From an uncultured Oscillibacter sp. (GTDB lineage: Bacteria > Bacillota_A > Clostridia > Oscillospirales > Oscillospiraceae), in assembly GCA_951800675.1 (NCBI GenBank), contig CATOKC010000093.1:1-13470 (forward strand): 13,470 nt of DNA. Direction: 5' to 3'. This document shows positions 7,607-13,470 of this stretch, piece by piece. The translations under genes and the position numbers were made by a program. The notes beneath the pieces were generated by a model. That model worked only from the letters and a program-made list of their open reading frames with translations. It did not search any database and was not told the DNA's origin. The first letter of the stretch is position 1; each line of letters begins with the position of its first letter.

Positions 7607-8875
7607 ATGGAGGAACAGCGCCGCAACCGCCGGAACCTGATACAAAACCTGCTCATCACCCTGCTGGCCCTGTCGGCGGTGGTGCTCTTCGCCCAGACCC
7701 AGCTGTACAACCTGGACCTGACCACCGGCCAAGCCACCGCCGCCACAGGGCCCAGCCAGTCCGCCGCCCCGGCGGCGGAGCTCACCGCCCCGGTCCGGGT
7801 GGCCGTCACCGGGGACTATGGCCGCCACGGCGGCATCGCCCTCACCACGGAGGACCCCGGCTTCGCGGACCCCTTAGGCCGCCGCTTGCTGGAGGCGCTG
7901 GGCTCCGCCCGGGACTATACGCCCTGCACCGGCGCGGACTTTCTCCGGGCCCTCCGGGGCCCCTCCTTGTACTATGACTTTTTAGAGCCCCTGCCCCTGT
8001 CCGTGCTGGCAGGGCTGCTGGGCGGGGGGGAGGAGCTCTCCCCCCGGGAGGACCTCTCCGCCCGCCGCCTCCTCATTGCCGCCCAGAGCGGCGGTACGGC
8101 CCTCTATCTCTGGGACGGGGGGGATGCCTGCTTCCGGGCCACCACCGCCGTCTCCGGCGACAGCTTAGAGCAGGTCATCGGCCGCTATGAGCTGGGAGAC
8201 GCCTCCTTCGCCATGGACGGAACCGGCCCGGAGAAGGTCCTGGACCCCTGCTCCCTCCTGCCCGCCCAGCCGCCGGAGCTGCCCGCCTACACCGCGGGAG
8301 ACCCCCTGGCGGGGGGAACGGACTGGCTTCTCTCCGCCCTGAGCTTCAACCTTCGGAGCCGCACCCGGCACACGGAGTCCAACGGCACGGAGCTGATTAT
8401 GGACGGAGACCGGACCCTCCGCGTCCGGCCGGACAACAGCGTCCACTACCAGAGCGGAGACGAGCCCAGCCTCCGGGTGAAGGCCGCGGGAGACCTGCCC
8501 ACCGCCCGGGAGGCGGCCCTGGGGGCCGGGTCGCTGCTGGAGGGGCTGCTCTCCCCGGTCTCCGGAGAGGCCCGTCCCTGGCTTCAGAGCCTCCGCCGCG
8601 GGGGGGAGGTGACGGTGCTTCGCTTCGGCTATCAGCTGGGGGGGCTGCCGGTCCGGTTTCAGGACGGGGGCTTCGCCGCGGAGGTCACCCTCACCGGCTC
8701 CGCCGTCACGGCTCTGACCCTGCGCTTCCGGCAGTATGTCCCGGCGGAGGAAGCCTCTTTGCTGCTGCCCCTGCCCCAGGCCCTGGCCGTAGCCGCCGGA
8801 GACCCCGGAAAGGAGCTGTCCGTCGGCTATGTGGAGCGGGCCGGGACGTGCCGGGCCTGCTGGCTGTCGGACTAA
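7607..8875 (+). CDS. walH: WalH/YycH-like membrane-anchored regulator
   Basis: A 422-residue protein with one N-terminal transmembrane helix (about 11-30) after a basic start (RRNRRN, 5-10), so the rest should lie outside the membrane. Sequence similarity to Bacillus YycH is not obvious by eye; the call rests mainly on position (three bases after walK, directly before a YycI-like gene), topology and size. In Bacillus, YycH and YycI bind WalK in the membrane and modulate its activity. The ectodomain is rich in Gly, Pro, Ala and Leu with no enzymatic motif seen. The C-terminal part (LTLRFRQYVPAEEASLLLPLPQAL, about 365-390) resembles the repeated beta-sheet and helix segments of YycH/YycI ectodomains. 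The ATG follows GGAGGG by seven bases and is probably translationally coupled to walK. Confidence 0.7.
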   Translation: MEEQRRNRRNLIQNLLITLLALSAVVLFAQTQLYNLDLTTGQATAATGPSQSAAPAAELTAPVRVAVTGDYGRHGGIALTTEDPGFADPLGRRLLEALGSARDYTPCTGADFLRALRGPSLYYDFLEPLPLSVLAGLLGGGEELSPREDLSARRLLIAAQSGGTALYLWDGGDACFRATTAVSGDSLEQVIGRYELGDASFAMDGTGPEKVLDPCSLLPAQPPELPAYTAGDPLAGGTDWLLSALSFNLRSRTRHTESNGTELIMDGDRTLRVRPDNSVHYQSGDEPSLRVKAAGDLPTAREAALGAGSLLEGLLSPVSGEARPWLQSLRRGGEVTVLRFGYQLGGLPVRFQDGGFAAEVTLTGSAVTALTLRFRQYVPAEEASLLLPLPQALAVAAGDPGKELSVGYVERAGTCRACWLSD

Positions 8876-8940
8876 CTCGCCGCGAAGTCCGCTTGCCTCC
8901 GTTTCCGCCTGGCGGCGAAAACCGCGGCCGCATCTCGTTT

Positions 8941-8968
8941 CCCCACAAAATCCGGGGATTTTGCGGGG
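8941..8968 (+). repeat. Hairpin just upstream of the walI ribosome site
   Basis: A 13-bp imperfect inverted repeat (arms 8941-8953 and 8956-8968) with a single A-C mismatch; the innermost pairs probably open to give a small loop. It ends 12 bases before the AAGGAGG of the next gene, in the 119-base gap between the walH-like and walI-like genes. It lacks a directly attached T tract. It may set the ratio of the two proteins by mRNA processing or translation. Confidence 0.5.
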
Positions 8969-8980
8969 GACCCTTTTGGA

Positions 8981-8997
8981 AAGGAGGTTCCCGCTTG
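8981..8997 (+). promoter_or_regulatory. Ribosome site that fixes the TTG start of walI
   Basis: AAGGAGG (8981-8987) lies seven bases before TTG at 8995. The frame is open upstream to 8848, but only this start begins with the expected short basic stretch and transmembrane helix, and an upstream start would overlap walH. Confidence 0.8.
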
Positions 8998-9825
8998 GAA
9001 CGCTTCCGGCTGAAAAACATCATCATTTTGATTCTGGTCCTGCTAAACGCCTTTTTGCTCTTCTCCCTGGCCCAGCGCCGGGCCTCGGAGCGGGACGCCT
9101 TCCGCCGCACGGCGGAGCAGCTGTCCGCCCTCTTTCAGGCGGACGGCATGACCCTGGAGCCCGGGGCCATCTCCCAGGCCGTGCCGCCGGACGGGATTTC
9201 CCTGACCCGGGACACCGCTCTGGAGGAGCAGGCCGCCGCCTTCCTCCTGGGGGACGCGCCCGCCTCCTCCGACCAGGGGGGCGGCATCTTTCACTACGCC
9301 GGGGCGGCGGGAGAGGCCCTCTTCCGCTCCAGCGGCGGCTTCGAGGCCGCCGGAACCCTGGCGGAGGAGGACGTGGAGGACGTTTGCCAGGACTTCTGCC
9401 GGACCTTTTCCTATGGCGACCCGGCCATCCGCCTGGACGAAGAGGGCAGCGGCGTCTTTACCGCCCAGGGGATCTACAACAAGCTGCCGGTTTTCAACTG
9501 CGCCGTGACCTTCACGGTGGAACAGGGCGTTCTCACCGCCGTCAGCGGCACCCTCCTGCCCAAAACCGGGACCGCCGTCGCGGGAGAGGCGCCCCTCTCC
9601 GCCGCCGGGGCCCTTCTGGCCTTCCAGCAAATGCGGCGGGAAAGCGCGGCGGTGGCCTCCACGGTAACGGAGGCCCGGCTGTGCTATGAGCTCCAGACCG
9701 CCGGAGCCGCCATGTCCCTGGCTCCAGCCTGGCAGATCGTCACCGACACGGAGGACTATTACGTCAACTGCCTCACCGGCGCCGTCACCGCCGGAGCCGC
9801 CCGGACGGGAGAGGCCGTTCCCTAA
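8995..9825 (+). CDS. walI: WalI/YycI-like membrane-anchored regulator
   Basis: A 276-residue protein starting at TTG. It begins MERFRLKNIIILILVLL, with a single transmembrane helix at about residues 7-24, followed by a charged segment and an ectodomain. This start (basic residues, then a helix rich in Ile and Leu, then QRR) closely matches the YycI pattern. The ectodomain has the YycI-type features of repeated small alpha/beta units, with GIYNKLPVFNCAVTF and a C-terminal LAPAWQIVTDTEDYYVNCLTGAV stretch. The latter is typical of proteins that end on a peptidase-propeptide (PepSY)-like fold. The expected role is to tune WalK with its partner in the membrane. It is the last gene of the first wal transcript, since a terminator-like hairpin and a new promoter follow. 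Confidence 0.8.
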   Translation: MERFRLKNIIILILVLLNAFLLFSLAQRRASERDAFRRTAEQLSALFQADGMTLEPGAISQAVPPDGISLTRDTALEEQAAAFLLGDAPASSDQGGGIFHYAGAAGEALFRSSGGFEAAGTLAEEDVEDVCQDFCRTFSYGDPAIRLDEEGSGVFTAQGIYNKLPVFNCAVTFTVEQGVLTAVSGTLLPKTGTAVAGEAPLSAAGALLAFQQMRRESAAVASTVTEARLCYELQTAGAAMSLAPAWQIVTDTEDYYVNCLTGAVTAGAARTGEAVP

Positions 9826-9868
9826 AACCGGAGGGTCTCTCCGCCCTGTTTTCCAGTCTGTTCCTTTC

Positions 9869-9893
9869 AAGCCCGGCCCCGGCGGCCGGGTTT
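9869..9893 (+). terminator. Probable terminator after walI
   Basis: A stem of CCCGGCC (9872-9878) and GGCCGGG (9884-9890), extended by a G-T and two A-T pairs, ends in TTT (9891-9893). The T tract is short, so some read-through into murA is possible. A weak hairpin at 9829-9843 precedes it. Confidence 0.55.
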
Positions 9894-9962
9894 CGCGTCC
9901 CATCCACGGAAGCGGCCCCTCTTCGCTGTCGAAACATTATCGAAAAACACGGAAGGAAAGGT

Positions 9963-9991
9963 TTGCATTTTTTCCCCGCCTGTGCTATGAT
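9963..9991 (+). promoter_or_regulatory. Extended -10 promoter of murA
   Basis: TATGAT (9986-9991) preceded by TGC forms an extended -10 element. TTGCAT (9963-9968) lies 17 bases upstream. The start would be near 9998, giving an unusually long leader of about 275 bases before murA. Confidence 0.7.
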
Positions 9992-9999
9992 AACAAAGT

Positions 10000-10275
10000 A
10001 TGTAAAAAACTCCATGCGGGTTCGCCCGCCGCAAAGGCAGAGAAAACGCCTTCGCGGGCGAAGCGTTGGCGCCTCCCTTTCGGTTTTCTGAAAGGAACGA
10101 AAACGGCGCGTTCGGAGCGTGGCCGCGCGTCTGCGCAGCCATCGCTTTCAAAGAAGAATCCGCCTTCCCGCGTCCCGCGCGGGTATGAAGCGCCGCCAGC
10201 CGGGCAAACTGTCTCTTGTGCCTCCCGCGAATGCCCCGGACCGGCAAACTGTTGCTTGAAGAGAGGGTCAATATT
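10000..10275 (+). other. Long hairpin-rich leader of murA, possible cis-acting RNA or dispersed element
   Basis: This 276-base stretch has no convincing gene but several inverted repeats in a row. They are: 10016-10029 (GCGGG, TTCG loop, CCCGC); 10045-10067 (9-bp stem with one bulge); 10076-10095 (6 bp); 10121-10140 (7 bp with one mismatch); and 10167-10183 (6 bp, CCCGCG/CGCGGG). Two near-identical 16-base direct repeats follow (10203-10218 and 10243-10258), then the murA ribosome site. I do not recognise any known riboswitch, T-box or L-box in it. It may be a regulatory leader, or a repeat element that has landed between promoter and gene. Confidence 0.5.
10203..10258 (+). repeat. Pair of 16-base direct repeats before murA
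   Basis: GGCAAACTGTCTCTTG (10203-10218) and GGCAAACTGTTGCTTG (10243-10258) match at 14 of 16 positions, with starts exactly 40 bases apart. The second copy ends just before the GAGAGGG ribosome site of murA. They could be binding sites for a protein, or the boundary repeats of an inserted element. Confidence 0.7.
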
Positions 10276-11571
10276 TTGACAAAATATATGATACAGGGCG
10301 GAACGCCCCTGTTTGGCGAAGTGGAAATCAGCGGCGCGAAAAACGCCGCCGTGGCCATTATCCCCGCCGCGCTGCTGGTGGACGGGGTCTGCCGCATTGA
10401 GAACATCCCCCAAATTTCCGACGTGACGCTGTGCCTGAATATTTTAGAGCAGCTGGGGGCGGGGGTCCGCAGCCTGGACCGCCACACCGTGGAGGTGGAC
10501 TGCCGTCACATTCACTCCACCCGCACCCCCTACGACCTGGCCCGGCGCATCCGAGCCTCCACCTACTTCATCGGGGCTCTCCTGGGCCGCTTCGGCCAGG
10601 CGGAGGTGGCCCTGCCGGGAGGGTGCAACTTCGGCGGCGTCCGGCCTATCGACCAGCATATCAAGGGCTTCAACGCCCTGGGGGCCACCGTGGCGGTGGA
10701 GGGGGGCTTCATCCGGGCCACCGCCGGAGAGGAGCGGCTGAAGGGCACCAGCGTGTATTTGGACGTGGTCTCCGTGGGGGCCACCATGAACATCATGATG
10801 GCCGCCGTCATGGCGGAGGGCCGGACGGTGATTGAAAACGCCGCCAAGGAGCCCCATATCGTGGATCTGGCCAACTTTTTGAACTCCATGGGGGCCAACA
10901 TCCGGGGCGCGGGCACGGACACCATTAAAATCCGGGGCGTGGACCGCCTCCGGGGCGGAAGCTACGCCATCATTCCCGACCAGATCGAGGCGGGCACCTA
11001 CATGGCCGCCGCCGCCGCCGCGGGCGGACAGATTCTGGTGAAAAACATCATTCCCAAGCACATGGACTGCATCACCGCCAAGCTTCAAGAATGCGGCGTG
11101 GAGGTGGAGGAGCACGAGGACACCCTCCTGGTCCGCCGGAACGGGCCCCTGCGCCGGGCCAACATCAAGACCCTGCCCTATCCCGGCTTCCCCACGGACA
11201 TGCAGCCCCAGATTACCACGGTCCTCTCCCTGGCCCAGGGCATCTCCCTGGTGACGGAGAGCGTGTGGTCCAGCCGCTACCGCTATGTGGACGAGCTCCG
11301 CCGCATGGGGGCCAACATCCAGGTGGACGACAAGACCGCCGTGGTGGAGGGCGTGGACCATCTGGTGGGCGCGCCCATCCAGGCCTCGGACCTCCGGGCG
11401 GGGGCCGCCCTGGTCATCGCCGCCCTGGCCGCCAGGGGGCAGAGCGAAATTTCCTGTGTGCATTACATTGAGCGGGGCTATGAGAACCTGGTGGAAAAGC
11501 TCCGAGGGCTGGGGGCCAACATCCGGGCTGTGGAGGAATCGGAGGAGCACCAGCGGCTAAGCCTTGGTTAA
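10276..11571 (+). CDS. murA: UDP-N-acetylglucosamine 1-carboxyvinyltransferase
   Basis: A 431-residue MurA, which transfers enolpyruvate from phosphoenolpyruvate to UDP-GlcNAc, the first committed step of peptidoglycan synthesis in the cytoplasm. Lys22 in GAKNAA matches the conserved substrate-binding lysine. The catalytic cysteine is present as Cys117 in ALPGGCNFGGVRPIDQH, so the enzyme is of the fosfomycin-sensitive Cys type, not the Asp variant. The loop between this Cys and the conserved Arg (Arg123) is one residue longer than in E. coli MurA. The repeated inside-out barrel signature (GANIRGAGTD, GFPTDMQPQ) is intact. I chose the TTG at 10276 because GAGAGG lies eight to nine bases upstream and the protein then begins MTKYMIQGG, as in clostridial relatives. 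The ATG at 10288 is too far from that site, and the upstream TTG at 10216 would add an unrelated stretch. It has its own promoter and terminator. Confidence 0.95.
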   Translation: MTKYMIQGGTPLFGEVEISGAKNAAVAIIPAALLVDGVCRIENIPQISDVTLCLNILEQLGAGVRSLDRHTVEVDCRHIHSTRTPYDLARRIRASTYFIGALLGRFGQAEVALPGGCNFGGVRPIDQHIKGFNALGATVAVEGGFIRATAGEERLKGTSVYLDVVSVGATMNIMMAAVMAEGRTVIENAAKEPHIVDLANFLNSMGANIRGAGTDTIKIRGVDRLRGGSYAIIPDQIEAGTYMAAAAAAGGQILVKNIIPKHMDCITAKLQECGVEVEEHEDTLLVRRNGPLRRANIKTLPYPGFPTDMQPQITTVLSLAQGISLVTESVWSSRYRYVDELRRMGANIQVDDKTAVVEGVDHLVGAPIQASDLRAGAALVIAALAARGQSEISCVHYIERGYENLVEKLRGLGANIRAVEESEEHQRLSLG

Positions 11572-11584
11572 CATCGAAACGGTT

Positions 11585-11624
11585 CCGGGAGATGGAGGGA
11601 AGGCCCTTCCGTCTCCCGGTTTTT
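11585..11624 (+). terminator. Strong intrinsic terminator after murA
   Basis: An outer stem of CCGGGAGA (11585-11592) and TCTCCCGG (11612-11619) encloses a second imperfect GGAGGG/CCCTTCC stem and is followed by TTTTT (11620-11624). It starts 13 bases after the murA stop and ends only 14 bases before the next ATG. Confidence 0.88.
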
Positions 11625-11638
11625 GCGAAGGAGGGCCT

Positions 11639-11755
11639 ATGCGGATTGTCGAGCTGGAATCCAGAACGCCGGAGCGCATGGGCTTCCACGTTTACCGGCG
11701 GACGGAGACGGACGAACAGGGCGGGCCCTACCCGCTTTTGTACATGAGACTATGA
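11639..11755 (+). CDS. Possible small protein of 38 residues
   Basis: ATG at 11639 follows AAGGAGGG by about four bases and opens a frame of 38 codons, beginning MRIVELESRTPERMGFHVYR and ending PLLYMRL. It is charged and soluble-looking, with no signal peptide or membrane helix. I do not recognise it. It lies between the murA terminator and the TfoX_C gene (16-base gap, same strand). The frame is also open upstream to a TTG at 11564 overlapping the murA end, but that start has no ribosome site and would place the terminator hairpin inside the coding region. The strong ribosome site and tight spacing argue for translation. The shortness and unknown conservation argue caution: it could be a leader peptide or a chance frame. 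Confidence 0.5.
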   Translation: MRIVELESRTPERMGFHVYRRTETDEQGGPYPLLYMRL

Positions 11756-11771
11756 GCGCGGGAGGAACAGT

Positions 11772-12047
11772 ATGCCGGATTTGACATCCATGAAGAACAT
11801 CGGGGCGGAGATGGCCCGGAAGCTGGCGGCGGCGGGCATCCGCGCCCCGGAGGAGCTGGCGGAGGCCGGGGCCAAGGACGCCTTTTTCCGATTGAAAACC
11901 CTCTATCCCGGCGTCTGCCTGGTCCATCTCTACGCTCTGGAGGGGGCGGTCCGGGGCGTGGAGTTCAACGAGCTCCCCCCGGAGGTAAAGGCGGATTTGA
12001 AGGAATTCAGCGACGCGCTGAAAGGAAAAGGAGGTTCCCCGCGTTGA
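11772..12047 (+). CDS. TfoX C-terminal domain (helix-hairpin-helix) protein
   Basis: A 91-residue protein that is essentially a lone TfoX_C domain. The visible family pattern is LTSMKNIGAEMARKLAAAGI (4-23), an EELAEAGAKDAFFRLK segment (27-42), and LVHLYALEGAVRGVEFNELP (50-69). TfoX is the competence regulator of gamma-proteobacteria; the isolated C-terminal domain is widespread in Firmicutes and has no established role, but its helix-hairpin-helix-like part suggests nucleic acid or protein binding. The N-terminal TfoX domain is absent here. The ATG follows GGGAGGA by five bases. Its TGA overlaps the TTG start of walJ, and its last codons contain the walJ ribosome site, so the two are probably translationally coupled. 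Confidence 0.85.
   Translation: MPDLTSMKNIGAEMARKLAAAGIRAPEELAEAGAKDAFFRLKTLYPGVCLVHLYALEGAVRGVEFNELPPEVKADLKEFSDALKGKGGSPR
12029..12046 (+). promoter_or_regulatory. Ribosome site that fixes the TTG start of walJ
   Basis: AAGGAGG (12029-12035) lies nine bases before TTG (12044-12046). That codon overlaps the TGA of the preceding gene as TTGA, a standard coupling arrangement. Confidence 0.8.
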
Positions 12048-12838
12048 CAACGGTACATACCCTGGCCAGCGGCTCCTCCGGGAACGCGCTGGCCCTGAGC
12101 TGGGAGGGCGGAAACCTTTTGGTGGACGCGGGCATCTCCTGCCGCCGCGTCCGCCAGGGGCTCCAGGCCCTGGGACTGGACCTTCCCGACCTGGACGGCA
12201 TTTTCATCACCCACACCCACTCGGACCACATTTCCGGCCTTCAAACCCTTCTAAAGCGCACAAGCTGCCCCGTCTACGCCTCCGCCCAGGCGGGCCGGGA
12301 CCTGCTGCGGCGGATGGTCCTTTTGGAGGACCGCCTCCGGGAGGCGGAGGGGGCCTTTTCCGTGAAGGACTGCGCCGTCACCGCCTTCCCCACCTCCCAC
12401 GACGCCCCCGGCTCCCGGGGCTACCGCTTCGACACCCCCGACGGGGGCTTCGGCCTGCTGACGGACAGCGGCGTGGTGACGCCGGAGGCGGAGGCGGTCC
12501 TGCCCGGCGTGGCCCTGGCGGTGCTGGAGGCCAACCACGACGTGGAGACTCTGCGGAGCGGCCCCTATCCCTACTTTTTGAAAAAGCGCATCCTGGGCCC
12601 GGAGGGGCACCTCCCCAACGAGGAAGCCGCCGCCTTTGCCGTCACCCTGACCAGGGCCGGGGCCCGGGAAATCGTCCTGGCCCACCTGAGCCGGGAGAAC
12701 AATACCCCGGCCATGGCCCTCCGGGCGGTGGAGACGGCGCTGAGCGCCGCGGGCCTGGCCCCCCGCCTCTCCGCCGCCCCCCGGGACGGCCTCAGCGGGG
12801 CGTATGTGCTGGAGGGAGGAACGGTATGCAGCGGGTAA
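12044..12838 (+). CDS. walJ: WalJ/YycJ metallo-beta-lactamase-fold hydrolase
   Basis: A 264-residue cytoplasmic metal hydrolase, the normal size for YycJ. The HxHxDH motif is THTHSDH (His57, His59, Asp61, His62). The further metal ligands expected of the fold are visible: His119 in TSHDA, Asp141 in TDSG and His214 in LAHLSREN. ANHD (162-166) and GHLPNEEAA (188-196) are YycJ hallmarks. The start LASGSSGNA is also typical. In Bacillus the protein has been described as a 5' to 3' DNA exonuclease with a possible mismatch-repair role; the biological link to WalRK is not understood. It overlaps the preceding gene by four bases and the following gene by 13 bases, so all three should be made from one mRNA. 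TTG start as argued in the separate entry. Confidence 0.94.
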   Translation: MTTVHTLASGSSGNALALSWEGGNLLVDAGISCRRVRQGLQALGLDLPDLDGIFITHTHSDHISGLQTLLKRTSCPVYASAQAGRDLLRRMVLLEDRLREAEGAFSVKDCAVTAFPTSHDAPGSRGYRFDTPDGGFGLLTDSGVVTPEAEAVLPGVALAVLEANHDVETLRSGPYPYFLKKRILGPEGHLPNEEAAAFAVTLTRAGAREIVLAHLSRENNTPAMALRAVETALSAAGLAPRLSAAPRDGLSGAYVLEGGTVCSG

Positions 12839-13320
12839 TCCTTCTGTGCGTAGGGAAGCTGAAAGAGAAATTCTACGCCGAGGCGGCGGCGGAGTACGCC
12901 AAGCGGCTGAGCCGGTACTGCAAGCTGGAAATCGTGGAGCTGCCGGAGGAGCGGCTGCCGGAAAGTCCCTCCGCCGCCCAGATTGAGGGGGCCCTTTTGA
13001 AGGAGGCGGAGAATATCCGCCGGAAGCTGCCGCCCTCCTCCCGCCTGATCGCCTTGTGCGTGGAGGGGCGGCTCCGATCCAGCGAGGAGCTGGCCCGCGC
13101 CATGGCCGCCTGGGCCGCGGGGACGGAGCTGGGGCAGGAGAAGCGGCTGGTGTTTCTAATCGGGGGGTCCTTCGGGCTCCACGCGTCCATCAAGGCGGAG
13201 GCGTGGGCGAAGCTGTCCATGTCGCCGATGACATTTCCCCACCACCTGGCCCGGGTGATGCTGCTGGAGCAGATTTACCGGGCCTACCAGATTAACGGGG
13301 AGACGCGGTATCATAAGTAA
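12826..13320 (+). CDS. rlmH: 23S rRNA (pseudouridine1915-N3)-methyltransferase RlmH
   Basis: A 164-residue SPOUT-class methyltransferase (family norm about 156-160). It methylates N3 of pseudouridine 1915 in helix 69 of 23S rRNA on the assembled 70S ribosome, using S-adenosylmethionine. The knot that binds SAM shows as FLIGGSFGLH (110-119). The family-typical C-terminal end is LLEQIYRAYQINGETRYHK (146-164), with the final YHK that reaches the partner subunit's active site. The N-terminal VILLCVGKLKEKFYAEA is also diagnostic. The ATG lies inside the end of walJ (13-base overlap), with GGAGGA five bases upstream, so translation is coupled. rlmH near walJ is a common arrangement in Firmicutes. 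No clear terminator was seen before the window ends. Confidence 0.97.
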   Translation: MQRVILLCVGKLKEKFYAEAAAEYAKRLSRYCKLEIVELPEERLPESPSAAQIEGALLKEAENIRRKLPPSSRLIALCVEGRLRSSEELARAMAAWAAGTELGQEKRLVFLIGGSFGLHASIKAEAWAKLSMSPMTFPHHLARVMLLEQIYRAYQINGETRYHK

Positions 13321-13450
13321 GTCCCGTCTTGGGAAAAGGGCAATTCCTGGGGGAATGGGCCATGGATAGCATGGAGGTTCCGGGGGGCGGCGGCCCCTAC
13401 GGGTTCGTTTATCGGAGCATCGGCGGCAGCGGAAAGAGGAGCCCGTCCTT

Positions 13451-13470
13451 GGGGGGGGGGGGGGGGGGGG
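13451..13470. other. Terminal run of 20 G, probable sequence artefact
   Basis: The last 20 bases are all G. A homopolymer of this length exactly at the end of a sequence is typical of no-signal calls in two-colour sequencing or a failed contig end. The 130 bases before it (13321-13450) contain a small inverted repeat (13344-13357) and an open but unconvincing frame from ATG 13362; nothing else is seen. Confidence 0.8.

Noticed and set aside
10013..10183. CRISPR array or attachment site in the murA leader
   Set aside because: The inverted repeats differ in sequence and size, there are no equal-length spacers, and no cas, integrase or transposase gene is in the window.
9686..10279. Plus-strand open frame of 197 codons across the walI-murA gap
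   Set aside because: It starts inside walI in another frame, runs through the predicted terminator and promoter, and its product is a low-complexity basic string. The leader there is better explained as untranslated RNA.
9867..10487. Minus-strand open frame of 206 codons covering the murA leader
   Set aside because: It runs from inside murA through the promoter region with no ribosome site or family resemblance. It is a GC-driven antisense frame.
13362..13470. Open frame from ATG 13362 running off the end (MDSMEVPGGGGPYGFVYR...)
   Set aside because: No good ribosome site, no recognisable family, and the end is read through an artefactual G run into poly-Gly. It could be the start of a real gene, but the evidence is too thin.

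Overview
The window looks like a chromosomal segment of a high-GC, low-branching Firmicute of the class Clostridia, most like the gut Oscillospiraceae (Flavonifractor/Lawsonibacter/Oscillibacter type). The grounds are a WalRK (YycFG) two-component locus with its YycH/YycI/YycJ partners, Shine-Dalgarno sites of the AAGGAGG type, several TTG starts, consensus sigma-A promoters, intrinsic terminators, and a strong GC bias in codon use. This is a judgement from gene content and style; no database search was possible. No rRNA, tRNA, CRISPR array, insertion sequence or prophage gene was seen.

Layout. Bases 1-4130 are read on the minus strand as three separately transcribed genes: an orphan radical SAM protein (46-933), the translational GTPase TypA/BipA (1222-3045) and a secreted VanY/DacY-type D-Ala-D-Ala carboxypeptidase (3246-4130). 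Each has a recognisable promoter with a 17-base spacer, and each is followed by a terminator-like hairpin. A 264-base divergent region (4131-4394) carries back-to-back promoters. From 4395 on everything is on the plus strand: a Nudix ADP-ribose pyrophosphatase-type hydrolase, then walR, walK, a walH-like and a walI-like membrane-anchored gene, and a terminator-like hairpin. Next comes a separate promoter with an unusually long (about 275 bases), hairpin-rich leader and murA, followed by a strong terminator. A possible 38-residue gene, a TfoX C-terminal-domain protein, walJ (metallo-beta-lactamase fold) and rlmH follow with very short or overlapping junctions. The window ends in a run of 20 G that is probably a sequencing or assembly artefact.

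How the genes fit together. Most of the window concerns the cell envelope. WalR/WalK is the essential cell-wall homeostasis system of Firmicutes, WalH and WalI are membrane regulators of WalK, MurA makes the first committed peptidoglycan precursor, and the carboxypeptidase trims peptidoglycan stem peptides. WalJ and RlmH are classic neighbours of the wal operon. The unusual points are murA and a TfoX_C protein sitting between walI and walJ, the long structured leader in front of murA, a terminator placed just before the possible 38-residue gene, and a terminator-like hairpin in the leader of the gene that probably heads the walRK transcript. I see no clearly new multi-gene system; the best candidate for something undescribed is the murA leader element at about 10000-10275.
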